In this document: positions 33,341-44,508 of the stretch, piece by piece
How positions within the stretch are numbered: position 1 is the stretch's first letter
Layout: the number at the start of each line of letters is the position of its first letter
Assembly (NCBI GenBank): GCA_035610365.1
Contig: CM069433.1
Coordinates: forward strand, 129,784,545 to 129,848,544
Length of the DNA stretch: 64,000 nt
Direction: 5' to 3'
Source of the DNA: Aquatica leii
Lineage: Eukaryota > Arthropoda > Insecta > Coleoptera > Lampyridae
Position numbers and translations under genes: made by a program
The notes under the pieces: model-generated
Seen by the model: the letters and a program-made list of their open reading frames with translations, nothing else
What the model was told of the DNA's origin: nothing
Databases searched by the model: none

Positions 33341-33351
33341 TTTCTATATTT

Positions 33352-33366
33352 TTACCTCGTTGCCAA
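33352..33366 (-). promoter_or_regulatory. Gypsy primer-binding site
   Basis: On the minus strand TTGGCAACGAGGTAA lies just upstream of the Gag start, a form often seen as the tRNA primer site of insect Gypsy elements. The 5' LTR would lie at higher coordinates (from about 33374), but its outer end was not located. Confidence 0.55.
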
Positions 33367-33374
33367 TTATTTTG

Positions 33375-35256
33375 TATTTTTCACTTTAAGTAAACTTTAC
33401 TTTTCACATTTTCTTTCTTCTCTGAGTAGCGTAATGAACTACTACCTGCTACCTGTTTTTTTTCCGCGTTGCTGGCGTTACTTTCACTTGAACTATTCTA
33501 CTCTCGGTGAACTACTTTAAACAAGACGTCAGAAAGTTTTGAAAATGTACCAACCATTGAAAAAAAATCGTGCGCATATTTATACAAGTCAACGCTCAAA
33601 GTCAATATGGACGGTATAATTGTTTGGCCTTTTTAGTGTTAATTTGTTTAATATGTAATAATAATAATAATAATGTAACTTTTAATTTCTACTAAAAAAA
33701 CAAGTTTGGAGAAACTCATGCAAGGAAGCAACGTTGGTGTAGATAGATGTCATTACATTACCTAAATCACAAAACTTTTTCACAAAATAACTTAGGTAGG
33801 TACCTAAGAAACCAGATCACGTATTGTTACATCATTTTAACGTTACGAGATCACCTCTATTACCTTATATGTGTAACGTTATCAAATAATTAGGACAAAA
33901 ACACCGGGTCGTATAGCGTTAGTTATATAACGCTTTTATTACCATGTATAGAAAATAATTAGTCTTTTTATAGTAACACTGGACATCTGTAAAATTTTAA
34001 CAAGTTTTAATCAAAAGGTCAATGCAACGTAGTTGAACTTGATTGATATGTAAACGAAAAGTATTGTATTTTAGTTAGTTGAGTTGAGTTATAAAAGAGA
34101 AGTGTAACGTTGAGTTTAATAAAGTCGATGAAAAATCTTTAACTAAATCTAAAGCCTCTGATTTTTTACAACATCCTTATAGGACGTTCATGAATCAAAC
34201 AATATGCATAATAAAATTATATTTAAGATATAACAAAACTTTATACAAACACAAGATACAAATGCAATGAAACTTACACACGTTAAATCTATATTATTTT
34301 TCAATACTTGTAGACTTTAATCCCTAGCTGACAATTTAGTTATAGGTATTTTCATTTTCCATATACAATATAAATAAAAAAAAACTAACTTCCAACTACA
34401 ACATGCTATATTTCAATTACGAAGAAAAGTTAACAGATAATTTTTTGTTGTTTCTCTGCATTGGCGTTATTTGAGAATATCGTGTACTTTAATTCTACGG
34501 CAGATTGTTGGGTAAGCATTGATTAGGTACTTTACTTACTTAAAATAAATAAAGCTATAAATTGATTTATACGAAGAGGAAAAATACAAGACTTATGTGT
34601 AACTTTCTTTAAAAAACAAATAAACCAGTAATCTAGTTGAGAAGCCTATTATTTCCAACTAAAACATCTACATTCTAGTAGAATTCAGGTTTCCACGGGT
34701 TGCATTCGTAATACAATTTTCTATTCTGGATGATTCCCGTATTGTCGTTATCACACAAGCTGAGCTTTGGTCACACGTCGCAGTAGACATCTTCACAGCC
34801 CGGGTCTAGCCAATAATCTGACAAAAAAATTAACCAGTAATTTTCACATAGCGATAAGAAAAAGTCTGTGATAACTTAGTTAGGTGATGTTTGTCTGTGT
34901 AGATGTATACTGTTTGTATTTTATTGTATTATTTCTACACTAATTGTAAACGTCATTGTTTGTTTATTTAATTAATTTTAAATTTGTGACAAGTTCAAAC
35001 GAACAGAATAGCGTCATGAAATGTCGCCGTAAAAAGGTACAACCAAGTTGTGAGTCGTTTGCCTCTCGTACCAGACGGTCAAATATAACTGCATCACTAT
35101 GCCTTTTGTCACTGAAAATACACTTGCAACATGGAAACGACCTTTCAACACGAAGTAAATGGAAATTAGGGAATAGTCTACATTGACTTTTTTCTAAAAA
35201 TGTCTGTTAAGTATATTATTTACAGATACCAAAACCTTCATTTTTTGATAAGGTAT
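33375..35256. other. AT-rich region, no clear gene
   Basis: It probably begins with the 5' LTR of the Gypsy remnant. A short (AAT)n run sits at 33656-33674. A TATAAA-like box with AATAAA downstream near 34090-34125 resembles LTR or promoter structure, but no second copy supports this. The ORF at 34956-35186 is not recognised. Confidence 0.4.
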
Positions 35257-35619
35257 AGTAATTACAAAACGTCCTGGCGCAAGAGATGCGCGGCGCGAAT
35301 TTCTAAAATTTGAAAAATTTAAACGATGTTATAATCGGGACTCTTCGGTAGCAAAACTGCCATCCTAAAAATATACGGCAAATGTATAAATTTAGTAATT
35401 ATCGATTTTTTTAACGATTGATATCGTAACTGAATACATTTGTATTGAATGTTCATTTGTAACAATCGGTAACGTACGAATACAACGTGAAGTAAATAAA
35501 GCGAATGACTACATTTATAAGTTAAATAGTAGCATATTTGTCGAATACTTTCGACGCGTTTGAATCATATGCGTATGGAGGGGCGAGTGCCAGGACATTT
35601 TGTAACTACTCTACACTAT
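35257..35619. mobile_element. MITE, about 360 bp
   Basis: The ends are inverted: TATAGTAATTACAAAACGTC at 35255 pairs with the reverse complement of the right end, GAGTAGTTACAAAATGTCCT, ending near 35619. Similarity covers about 25 bp with a few mismatches. Flanking TA dinucleotides suggest a Tc1/mariner-type non-autonomous element. No coding sequence inside. Confidence 0.7.
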
Positions 35620-36751
35620 TTTTTTAACATATCTAACAAAACACATACTGTCATTTAACAATAAATCTAGAGTATCTCTAAGTTTGTAATAAAAATTGAA
35701 TTTATATCAACATTTTTAAGAGTCGATTTTGTAGTACCTCTTGGCATTTCTACATCGAAATGCAGTTGTATGCTACAAATTATAATATTAGGGCTTTAAT
35801 ATGGTTTCATAATTTTAGGATAGGCGCTGTTTTCCATCTTGTTAATATTGGCTCTGGAGGTAAAAAGATACCAGGAAGCCGCTCTCTGTACATTTGTATC
35901 TATAGAGTTGATGTTAGGACTTTTTAAATATTGTTACTTTACTCTTAATGTATTTACATTTGGAAACTCGCAGTTCTAATTTTTCAGCGATTCTGTATGC
36001 GCCGTATGCTAAACATACATAATAAACTAAATTTGGAAAAAATAATATAAACTGAATAGCTAACTAATAATTTTTTTTTTCAAAAGAAACTCTTTCGTAC
36101 AAAAAAATTGACAAGGATTCGTTCACAAATCTGGCCATTTGTAATTGGTTGGTTTTTTTAAAAGATTTTAAAGTTATTAAAAACAATTTGTTGGAATCTG
36201 TAGGTAGTGTTTACAACTCCGATTATTAAATTAACTACTTGACGTCCTTTAGCATCTGTAGATTTTGTATGTTTCAGGGACATATCTTTTGCGAAAAGCT
36301 GAGGAACTTAGCAGCTGAGTGATTATTTCTTAAATCTATCGTTACATCAAAATCTGACAAGTTGTTACATTTCTAACTAGAGATTCAAATAATCACTTAG
36401 CAAGTGATTTTGTTTTTCAATTTCACCAACTAAATTTACTTTTTAACAATTTGTCAGTATCATCGTTACAATAATCCAAATTCTCACTAAAAATTTCAAA
36501 TAGTCAGAATAGTTTAGTAACTTATTCTGATATAAAATAGTATTTACATAAAAATATATACTTAAACTAAGGAAAATATTTTTGAATTTTAAAGTTATAG
36601 TATAGTAGGTATATTATAATATCGCCTTCTCGTGGTAATGTAAATAACACAAACTTTGTAATTTCTAATTCTAAGTCTATCAGCAAAAAAAAACTTTTTT
36701 TAAATTTGCTTGAATATCCTTTGAGATACAGACTTTTAACTTTAGATGCAG
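35620..36751. other. AT-rich region, nothing recognised
   Basis: No ORF of interest and no clear repeat ends. Ends at the Pogo-D insertion site. Confidence 0.5.
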
Positions 36752-37103
36752 TAGGGGAAGGCGGGGCAAAGTGGAATAGCTAACAAAAAACTGGAAAAAG
36801 GCACCTATTTGAATAATTTTATTTTTATTTTTTTAATGCAAATCCCATTAATAAGCTATATAGAATATTTCTACGAGTTTTAGGCAAAATTCCACTGATA
36901 CGTTTTTAATATGACATGTTGTTTTAAAATATGAAAATTATTTCACTTTACCCCACATGGCGGGGCAAAGTGAAAAATCTAATGGGGCAAAGTGAAATAG
37001 GTATATTTTTTGTTTTTATTTTGATTTTAAGGTTTTCATATGCACAATAAAAGTAGGTACTGTTTCATGAATTATTATTTATTATTCCAGTTTAAGTCAC
37101 AGT

Positions 37104-37690
37104 TTAATAAAATTTAATTTTTCCATATCTTAGTTTCATAAAACTTTTCAAAACACCTGCAATATCGCCCTTATAAATCTCGCTGGTATCATCAATGTCT
37201 GGAAAAACGAATATATTCAAATGTTGCCTGTAGTTTCTCATGAATTTGACATGATAGAGCACATCAGTTTCATTTTCCATTGCAATTTTTGTAACTTGAG
37301 CAACAAATGTCTTTTCTATGCCTGTTTTTTGATCTGTCATTGGCACCAACACAAAATCGTCGACTAATATTTTGCTTTGAGATAATGTAAAAGGTTCACT
37401 TACGTCATCCACGTTATCTGAATCGGGCGAACCTATAAAATTTGAATTATTATCAGACGAGTCCTTACAAAGTTCTATGTTAGATAACCCCGAATCAGAT
37501 GAGTTACTGGTATTGCGTTTTCTTGTTTTGATTGATTTTGAAGATACAGTTTCAGATAATTTTCGTTTCACTGTATTTCGATTGGGTGGAGTGCTTGCCA
37601 TTGCTTGCTTTTCCTTAAGTTCATTTAAATATGGTGATGCAGTTATAATTGCAGTCTTGCCACGACGTCTAACACCTTGTTTTTTTTCTT
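37104..37690 (-). pseudogene. Pogo-D transposase C-terminal part, frameshifted
   Basis: Directly after the A-run the new frame gives GVRRRGKTAIITASPYLNEL, then a Lys/Ser-rich linker (KRKLSETVSSKSIKTRKRN), and the Tudor/SH3-like end: LVDDFVLVPMTDQKTGIEK, TFVAQVTKI, YHVKFMRNYRQH, FVFPDIDDTSEI. Stop at 37104. Internal ATG at 37601 is not the natural start. Confidence 0.93.
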
Positions 37691-39130
37691 AGGGATAACC
37701 TTTGGAAGCGGTAAAAGGTCTGCTGGCGTTACACTTAACTTTTTTTGTGGAGTTACGTGACCTAGATGTGTGTCTATATTTTGCTCGTCAATCAACGCGT
37801 CAGAAGTATTAATTGTATTTGATGGAGATGGGCCAGGATCATTTACAGCGGTAAGTCCAACCTGGGAAGACGCCCCAGGATTATCTAGAGCAGTGTCTTG
37901 CCTTTCAGTTAAAGATGAAGGTACAAACATATCGTCTCTAAACTTATGCGGATCAAATGGATAGATTCCTGTGGTTTTGAAACCACTGTCAGCGTTGGCC
38001 AAAGTTGCTGCTCTTGAAAATGCTTTGCCAAAAATTGCTGGAACGTCAGAAAGTTCAATTATTTTATTAGGTTTTTTTCGTTGGTAAGCTTTCAATTCTT
38101 GATTATAGTAAGTGCTAAGGGGAAACATGAACGCTACGTCAAGGGGTTGCAACTTATTAGAGGTATGTGGAGGAATCACCAAAATGTGCACATTATTTTC
38201 TCGTGCTTTTTCTATTAGAGGTAAGTTTTTCACATGAGTAGCATGTCCATCTAACAACAACAATACTGGATCGTCAGCAGTCGGACGAGTGTGTTTTACA
38301 AAGTGGGGAAACCAAACATTCACAAATATATCCGACTGCATCCACCCTGACTTATGAAAAGCTAATATACTTTCCGGTGGAAGACCATTTTCATAAATTG
38401 GGTTTCTTCTAATACGAGGTATCACAAGCAATGGTGGAATATAGTGCCCTGTGACATTAAAACAAATTTCGGCAGTAGTTAATGTTCCACGTTCCCCAGA
38501 ACCGTAAATTCCGACTTGTTTCTTTCCTTTTAAAGATATCAGCTTAATTTGTTTATTGGGAGCTGTTGATATACCGGTTTCGTCGCAGTTGTAAATCCGA
38601 CTTGGTGGAAAGGAATGTTTATCCAGTAACGAGCCCAACAAGTCGAAAAAGGCTTTTACCGAGACTGCATTGAAGCCTGACGCCCTGGCAGCAGATGTAT
38701 TCTCTGGCGTTCTTAGAGATAACTGTTGGTGCCTTTTCATGAAGGCACCAAACCAATCTTTTCCAGCCAAACCTCGTTCTTTATTGAAGGTATGAGAAAT
38801 TTGATTTTGTTCTGCATAATCAAAAACTAATTTTCGTAGTTCCTGCGTTGACAATCCAAAAAATCTTTCCTCTAGATCCAAGATATGTTTTACTAACGCG
38901 AGTTCCTGGTCTTCCGTAAAAACGGTTTGAAATTGTCCAAGCTTTTTCGTTGATGCTTCCTCTTCAGATTTATTATCCTTTATACGCCTGTGTAAGCTGG
39001 CTAATGGTATTTTATATTCTTTTGCGGCTTTGTTTTGAGAAAGGTGGCCAGACCTTACAGCAGCTACTGCAGATTTTATGTCAACTACTGACCAACTTTG
39101 TTGAGCAGTCTTTCGTTTGTAGTTTCTCAT
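37643..39130 (-). CDS. Pogo-D transposase, main frame (495 codons)
   Basis: Pogo-group DDE transposase. Start MRNYKRKTAQQSWSVVDIKS leads into a psq-type HTH (HLSQNKAAKEYKIPLASLHR). A CENP-B-like domain follows (GLAGKDWFGAFMKRHQQLSL). Catalytic Asp residues: YNCDETG, LLLLDGHATH and LQPLDV, giving DD36D. The C-terminal part of the frame (KSGFKTTGIYPFDPHKF onward) leads to PKVIPKKKNK and then reads VLDVVARLQL to a stop. The true continuation lies one frame over after an A-rich run, so a single 1-nt indel near 37685 is the only lesion seen. Confidence 0.95.
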   Translation of the reverse strand: MRNYKRKTAQQSWSVVDIKSAVAAVRSGHLSQNKAAKEYKIPLASLHRRIKDNKSEEEASTKKLGQFQTVFTEDQELALVKHILDLEERFFGLSTQELRKLVFDYAEQNQISHTFNKERGLAGKDWFGAFMKRHQQLSLRTPENTSAARASGFNAVSVKAFFDLLGSLLDKHSFPPSRIYNCDETGISTAPNKQIKLISLKGKKQVGIYGSGERGTLTTAEICFNVTGHYIPPLLVIPRIRRNPIYENGLPPESILAFHKSGWMQSDIFVNVWFPHFVKHTRPTADDPVLLLLDGHATHVKNLPLIEKARENNVHILVIPPHTSNKLQPLDVAFMFPLSTYYNQELKAYQRKKPNKIIELSDVPAIFGKAFSRAATLANADSGFKTTGIYPFDPHKFRDDMFVPSSLTERQDTALDNPGASSQVGLTAVNDPGPSPSNTINTSDALIDEQNIDTHLGHVTPQKKLSVTPADLLPLPKVIPKKKNKVLDVVARLQL

Positions 39131-39675
39131 TTTCTTTCTGAAAATGTACCTACAATTAACTTCGAAATGAACTAAACCTATGGGAGAATAAGACTAATAA
39201 GCGATAATAGTATCGAAATCTTTACAATTATAAAATTTAAGAAACCATTAATGGGGCAAAGTGAAATATTTTACTTTACCCCACAATTCAGTATTTCACT
39301 TTGCCCCGAAGGAATCACAAAAAGCAAACAGATTGAATTACTGATGCATCTCTAACTTACAAAATTAATATTACCAGCAATGCATAAGGTAACTTCAGTG
39401 CCAATAAGGGTATAAATAGATCTGTGTAAAGTTAAACCATTTCTGAAAAAAAGGTTATGTACTTACCCGAGATTCTTACAACAAAACAGTTGAAAACAAT
39501 AATTTTTGGTTTTTCAACACAACTTGCGACCTCTTCCATTAAAACTTGGGTTAACAACTGACGCCAGTTGAAAACTAACCGCTGCTAGCTACTTAACCAG
39601 ATGGCACCACTAATATGTTCAAAATTACATCATTTCACTTTGCCCCCCTATTTCACTTTGCCCCGCCTTCCCCTA

Positions 39676-40592
39676 CACTTCATAGAGATGCAAAATTCTA
39701 AAGTGTGATGTGTAATGTGATTTGAAAGCGATCCTTGCATCATCACCGTAGGAATTGAGAAAACACGTTCAATCATTCAAATGAAGAGAGAACACTGTGA
39801 GCACAACACAGATAACACCATTTTTCGTTCGTGTTATGGACAAATAGCTCAATTGACAACTGTTTTTTTTAATAAATACTATTTTTGTAAGTTAGGATTT
39901 GGATTAAAAGCAAATAGCATTACAATACTAGATATTTAGTAAACTTTAATTTTTAACCAGATGCATACGAGTGTAAGGTATAGATGAGGGATCTTCCTGG
40001 CAATGACTATAAAAAAAAATTATGAGTTTTTAGAAATATATAACAATAAGATATTTTGTGATTTGCAACGTGTAACAAGAAGTACAAATCCATACATTTA
40101 TTTAGCTTTTTAGCTATTGTCATATTTTTGCGAATAGTTCCAGTTCACGCTACCAAAAGTGACAAGAACGGTATTTTGTATTTTGGCATCACATATTACT
40201 ATCACTACACAAACGTCTTAGGAAAAAAGCCAAGTATTAGGCTAAATGTATAGAGGATATTATGTTTAAGATCATTTTTCTCTGTTAAAGTATGGTTGAA
40301 AAATAATTTTGCCCGCTCTGTATAGTTACTACTTTAGTACAAAATCTGTATGTTGGCAATAATTTACGTAGATGCGCAGAAAATTACGTATTTAAAACTT
40401 ATTATTATTATGTATTTTGTCTGTTTTCATAAATTACATGTAAATGCAATAAAAACGTAAATTATGTTGTACGTAGAAGTTATTCAATAAATTAAACTTG
40501 TTAACGTATGTTTTTAGAAAATTTTGATATAAGGTTATACCAAACTGTTCTACCAATTTTTCAATACACTTCTAAATTAACTGTTTTTACAG
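39676..40592. other. Upstream flank/intron of TMEM127 homologue
   Basis: No repeats or ORFs of note. An upstream TMEM127 exon (5' UTR or short coding exon) may lie here or farther left but was not recognised. A polypyrimidine tract and TTTTTACAG acceptor end it at 40592. Confidence 0.45.
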
Positions 40593-40827
40593 GTACCGAA
40601 CAACATGCCAACAACATTTTTTAATCGTAGTTCTATATGGATAAATTCCAGACTACAGTATCGTAATTTAGTGCCTGCTGCATTTCATATCGTTGCTATA
40701 ACTTTAATTAGTATGTCGCTTGTACAAGTTCCTTGGTTCATGATATCTGGTGGTGTCTGTGCACCGTACTTAGCAGTTGGTCAATTCTTTTGGTTTGGTT
40801 ACTCGAATGACGATAGTCGCAATCCCG
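40593..40827 (+). CDS. TMEM127: TMEM127 homologue, first visible coding exon
   Basis: Membrane protein of the TMEM127 family. The mammalian protein is an endosomal/lysosomal tetraspan that limits mTORC1 signalling. The acceptor CAG precedes 40593 and ATG is at 40605. The exon encodes a basic N-terminus, a first membrane segment (about residues 22-46, LVPAAFHIVAITLISMSLVQ) and a short loop with SGGVCAPYLAVGQFFWFGY, matching the HGGTC-type loop of vertebrate TMEM127. The donor at 40828 (G|GTTTGT) is chosen because it keeps the frame open into the next exon; the better-looking GTAAAT four bases later would not. The frame is open back to the acceptor, so the start could be upstream. Confidence 0.88.
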
Positions 40828-40874
40828 GTTTGTAAATACAATTGTGACTGTATTCGCTAACTATTGTCTTTTAG

Positions 40875-41044
40875 CATATAACTGTATCAATGGAACAATT
40901 GTAAATATGATGCGGACAATCATACTTTTAGCATTTATGGCTATTATATTTTTACTAGCAGGATTTTTTTTGGATATTCTTGGACCAAAACGTGTTATTT
41001 ATAAATTTGTTAAATGCGTTATTCTTTAGCAAGTACTTGTTCAG
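40875..41044 (+). CDS. TMEM127: TMEM127 homologue, second visible exon (with frame break)
   Basis: Intron of 47 bp, acceptor TTTTAG before 40875. The joined frame reads NPAYNCINGTIVNMMRTIIL, a second membrane segment (AFMAIIFLLAGFFL) and DILGPKRVIYKFVK, aligning with the LLDVFGPK block of TMEM127. It then hits a TAG at 41027-41029. Moving one frame over at 41015 gives RYSLASTCS up to the consensus donor CAG|GTATGT at 41044. This joins in phase to exon 3 and aligns with vertebrate TMEM127. A 1-2 nt indel at 41015-41016 is the simplest explanation. Confidence 0.85.
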
Positions 41045-41965
41045 GTATGTGTTCATGAAGACATTGACAACTAATCTTTTTTTTCACAAATTTGCTATTT
41101 GTTTATATGATTTTTCTTATTATGGAACCATATTATCAAGTGTTTGTATTATAAATTTTTAACGAGGTAAATAGTTCAAGTTTTTTAGGTCTGCATATCC
41201 GTTTACAAATTCTTATTTCCTGTACTGTTTTAGTTAATTAATAATATCGTTCTTTATGTCCTGATACTGACTGAAACTATTTTACTAATTTTATAGAAAA
41301 CAATAGTGAAACTTTCAAAATCTGTTTAGTATCTATTCTTTTAGTTTGTACATCAAATTTATGCAGTATTGTTCTATTCTGTTTATGTTGCATTGTCCAT
41401 GCAGTTTAATATATTCGTATTCATTCGTCAAATTTTCTTGGAGTAATGTTGTCTTAGAACTTTGTACCTGTTGTTACCTGTCTCATGTATTTCCAAAGAG
41501 TACAGCAAGAGCTGATGAATACTTGCCTGTCATGTTTTTACACTAATTTGTAAAATGTGTGAATCAAATATTCACATGTCTTTAGATGTGCATGAAACAG
41601 AGAAATTAAAAATTTATATGAACTTACTACACAAACTCTCTTCTTTAATTAAAAGAAAACATTAATAGTTTTTTATCTAACAGTGTATATAGGAACATGT
41701 GCAAACGAAAACTTTCTGTTGCACGACATAACTTGTTGGTCGTTACTGTGAAATTTCATTTTGCATATTATCCCAATTTTCTTTCAAATTTTATCAATTT
41801 AGTTTTTTATTTAAATCCAATTGGCGGCTGTGTTGATGTTTTTCCAGATTCCACTTCTGCTTTGTACAGATATTTCTAGCGCCGTAATAGAAGACGAAAT
41901 TATGTTAAAGTCGAGGGGTAGACCATTGACTGTAAATATGTAAAGATCGTTTCAAACATAAAATA
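41045..41965 (+). other. Start of the 13.1 kb TMEM127 intron
   Basis: Begins with GTATGT. No gene or repeat recognised before Pogo-E at 41966. Confidence 0.6.
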
Positions 41966-42537
41966 CCGTAAACTGGGGGTACTTTGCTCCACTTTTAGGT
42001 ATACTTCTAAGAATTCTATAAAAAATACATTGAAATTGGAGGATAAGAATTTTTTTTTATACAGGACCTTTATGTTAGATATCATTGACTGTATCTATAG
42101 CGCTACTTATGAGACAGATATTCTATACTGTCGTATTTTTTTTATTGAAAAGTGAAGCAAAGTTTCCCATGGGTTGGGGCTACCTTGCTCCACCGAACAT
42201 TTTATGTTATAATGTATGTCTTTCATTAAGGTGGGGAAATGTTAACTAGTTATTTTATTAACTGTTCACCAAGGAATCGACTCACACAAAAAAAACCTTC
42301 AAGTGTTTCATAAAACCTTTTAATTCATCATAAAATAACACCATATCCTTTATAGACAAAAAAATAGTATGAAATGGTAGGTACCTACTAAAAAATATAA
42401 AAAAGAAACAAGTTTTAATCAAAAAAATCCGTAAATTTGGGGACGGAGAAAACGCCTCTTTTAGAAATTTGTTTGGGGGGCTTAATACAGCCTAAAATGT
42501 CAGACCACTGATACGTTAATTCATCCGGTTTTGAGGG

Positions 42538-43128
42538 CTATTTCCACATCTTTAGGCACCTTTGCATCGCGTTAATTGTAACTGTTTCTTCATCGAACGC
42601 AATAATTTTTCCGGGGTAACACTGTTCTTCATAGGAAAACACTACAAAACGTCCTCTTTCCTTGACTACATTCTGAAATTTGGCGTTGGTATATTGAGAA
42701 GATTTGCCTTCCAAAAAATTAACTAATTGGTTTTCTTTTTCTTGCTCTTTGGCAAGCTCCTCAAAATTAATATCCTCTGAAGAGTTGTCCTCGAAAACAT
42801 CGTCCTCCTTACCACAGCGAGAAGTAGTTGGTTTTTCTCGACGAATCACGTCGTCGTCAGTGACGATACATTGGCCAGTCTCTTCAGTATCCATGGACTG
42901 ATCGGCGCAAACACTTTTTCCAGCTGGAATATTCATTTTCTTTCTGCGTTGTTTTACTGTGGCGGTTACCTCTGATCTTTTTACCTCCAGAGATTTGAGA
43001 AACTCTGATTGAACCATATTTTCATTAGAAATTCATTAGGAATCCGACCTAGCACCTCTCCTATATTTAAGGGAAATATACCGCATTTCCGAAAACCGGC
43101 TTCAAATTGGCATTGACGCATTCCGAAT
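42538..43128 (-). pseudogene. Pogo-E transposase C-terminal part
   Basis: Just after the junction the minus strand reads FEAGFRKCGIFPLNIGEVL, the segment that normally follows the third Asp region, so about 150 codons with both catalytic Asp residues were lost. The 43017-42538 frame then gives KQRRKKMNIPAGKSVCADQS, an acidic linker and RGRFVVFSYEEQCYPGKII. After a stop come PDELTYQWSDILGCI and PPKQISKRGVFSV. Non-autonomous. Confidence 0.85.
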
Positions 43129-43129
43129 A

Positions 43130-43727
43130 AGCTCTAGATATTTACTTCCTTTCTTAACAAGAACTTTCTTTTTTCCTGGATCGTCGGTGACGTTTGTTTC
43201 GTCGAAATTCCATAAATTTGTGGGAGAAACGTCTTTTATTTCACTCTCCAAGTTGTCAAAAAAGTTTTTTAGCATTATCTCATCCACTGCTGCTCTTGTC
43301 CGTTTAACGTTTTCTGCAAAACGCACTGAAAGTTCAGAATGCCTAACTAAAAAAGCCCTTAATCCAGTCTTGACCAGGTATTATTCTGAAACGCTTTTAC
43401 CTCTCTTCCACAGCGATTTAAGTAATTCTTGATAATATGTCGCAATTCCCTTGAATCTATAGGGAACCCATACTTACCCAAAAAAATCAAGCAGTTAACA
43501 AAACTCTGCTCTTCATCGCAAGCAAATATAGGCTGTTGTCCAGGTTTTCTTTGATGTCTTTTCTTCAGCTCATTCAAAATTGTTCTCCTTAGTATTTTAT
43601 ATTTTTCTTCCGCTTTTCTATATGAAATATCACCTCTTTTAATTTCTTCTAAACATGCTTGTAGTGTTTCGGCCGTAAAATCGGCATATCTTCTTGATCC
43701 CAGTTTTCTTGTATACGTTCTAGGCAT
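43130..43727 (-). pseudogene. Pogo-E transposase N-terminal part
   Basis: The natural start is MPRTYTRKLGSRRYADFTAE near 43727, in frame with a longer ORF beginning at 43838. HTH: EIKRGDISYRKAEEKYKILR. The CENP-B-like part is frameshifted near 43380 (PGQDWIKGFF). The 43326-43102 frame continues with RAAVDEIMLKNFFDNLESEI and NLWNFDETNVTDDPGKKKVL, the first Asp box. The frame stops near 43102, at the deletion junction. Confidence 0.88.
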
Positions 43728-44508
43728 TCCTGTAACAAAAATAAACAATGTAATAGCAAGACATAACAGTAAAACGAATTTCAAAAATTCAAACATCGAT
43801 ATTAAATTCTCTTGGGGATACTTTGCTCCACGGAGCAAACTAACCCCAAAATACGTTGAAATTTACATGTTCATTCAAGAAAAAATAAAAGTAAGTTATC
43901 GATTGTTTATAAAGGATAATTTCGTACAGAACGCGTTAATAACATAACATATTAACTGGTGCATACTTACTTAATAGGTAGAAAGCAACAGAAATTGCTG
44001 CACAAATCAAATTTTGAAGGTTAAATATTTATCGGTTTTTGTCACACGTGTTTCACATCCGATTGCTGATACAAAACTGCACGTAGGACGATCATTTGCA
44101 CGTTTATTGGAACTGCATAGTCAACACTTAAAACACTGCTGCATAGACTGCTTTGTAAAACATGTTGTCTAAGCTTTAACACTGAATTAAACACTTTTTA
44201 TCAATGGAGCAAAGTAACACCTAATGGCGAAAAGTAACCCCAGTTTACGGTAACTTAAATTAAAGATTAACGTTGTAATCAATCACTTGTTCTATTTTTT
44301 TAAATGAATTTTCTTCCATTGTGTCCCAATGAAATAAGTTTTTTTTAATAACTGACGCAACGGACTAGTGAAATCAGAAAACAATGGTACGAATTTTGAT
44401 TATGTCACCATGCCTAAAAATCTTTGTACGTCGTGTAATTTTTGCTTGAGGCATATTCAATTTTTGATTCATCCGGTATGATTCCGTTTGACATTAGCAA
44501 ATGTCCTA

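Larger units (their letters stand above)
36754..39673 (-). mobile_element. Pogo-D, nearly intact pogo element
   Basis: TA flanks at 36752-36753 and 39674-39675. The terminal repeat GGGGAAGGCGGGGCAAAGTG is present at both ends. The GGGGCAAAGTGAAA motif recurs inside: about 36961, 36985, 39251, 39278-39306 (both orientations) and 39637-39660. Length 2,920 bp. The transposase gene runs on the minus strand from 39130 to 37104 with one frameshift. Confidence 0.96.
41966..44250 (-). mobile_element. Pogo-E, internally deleted pogo element
   Basis: TA flanks at 41964-41965 and 44251-44252. Left end CCGTAAACTGGGGGTACTTT; the right end's reverse complement reads CCGTAAACTGGGGTTACTTT. The GGAGCAAAGTA motif recurs near both ends (41985, 42150-42195, 43825, 44210). 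The transposase is on the minus strand and lacks the second and third catalytic Asp. Length 2,285 bp. Confidence 0.93.

Noticed and set aside
33656..33674. (AAT)n microsatellite
   Set aside because: Too short to be of interest; mentioned only as part of the AT-rich stretch.
33651..34170. Possible solo LTR (TGT...ACA with TATA and AATAAA)
   Set aside because: No second copy, no clear target duplication and no primer site next to it.
40844..41029. ORF from 40844 as an independent small membrane protein
   Set aside because: Its upstream codons are intron; splice sites and phase tie the rest to the TMEM127 exons.
40980..41162. ORF from 40980 in another frame
   Set aside because: It overlaps the exon out of frame and runs through the consensus donor into the intron.
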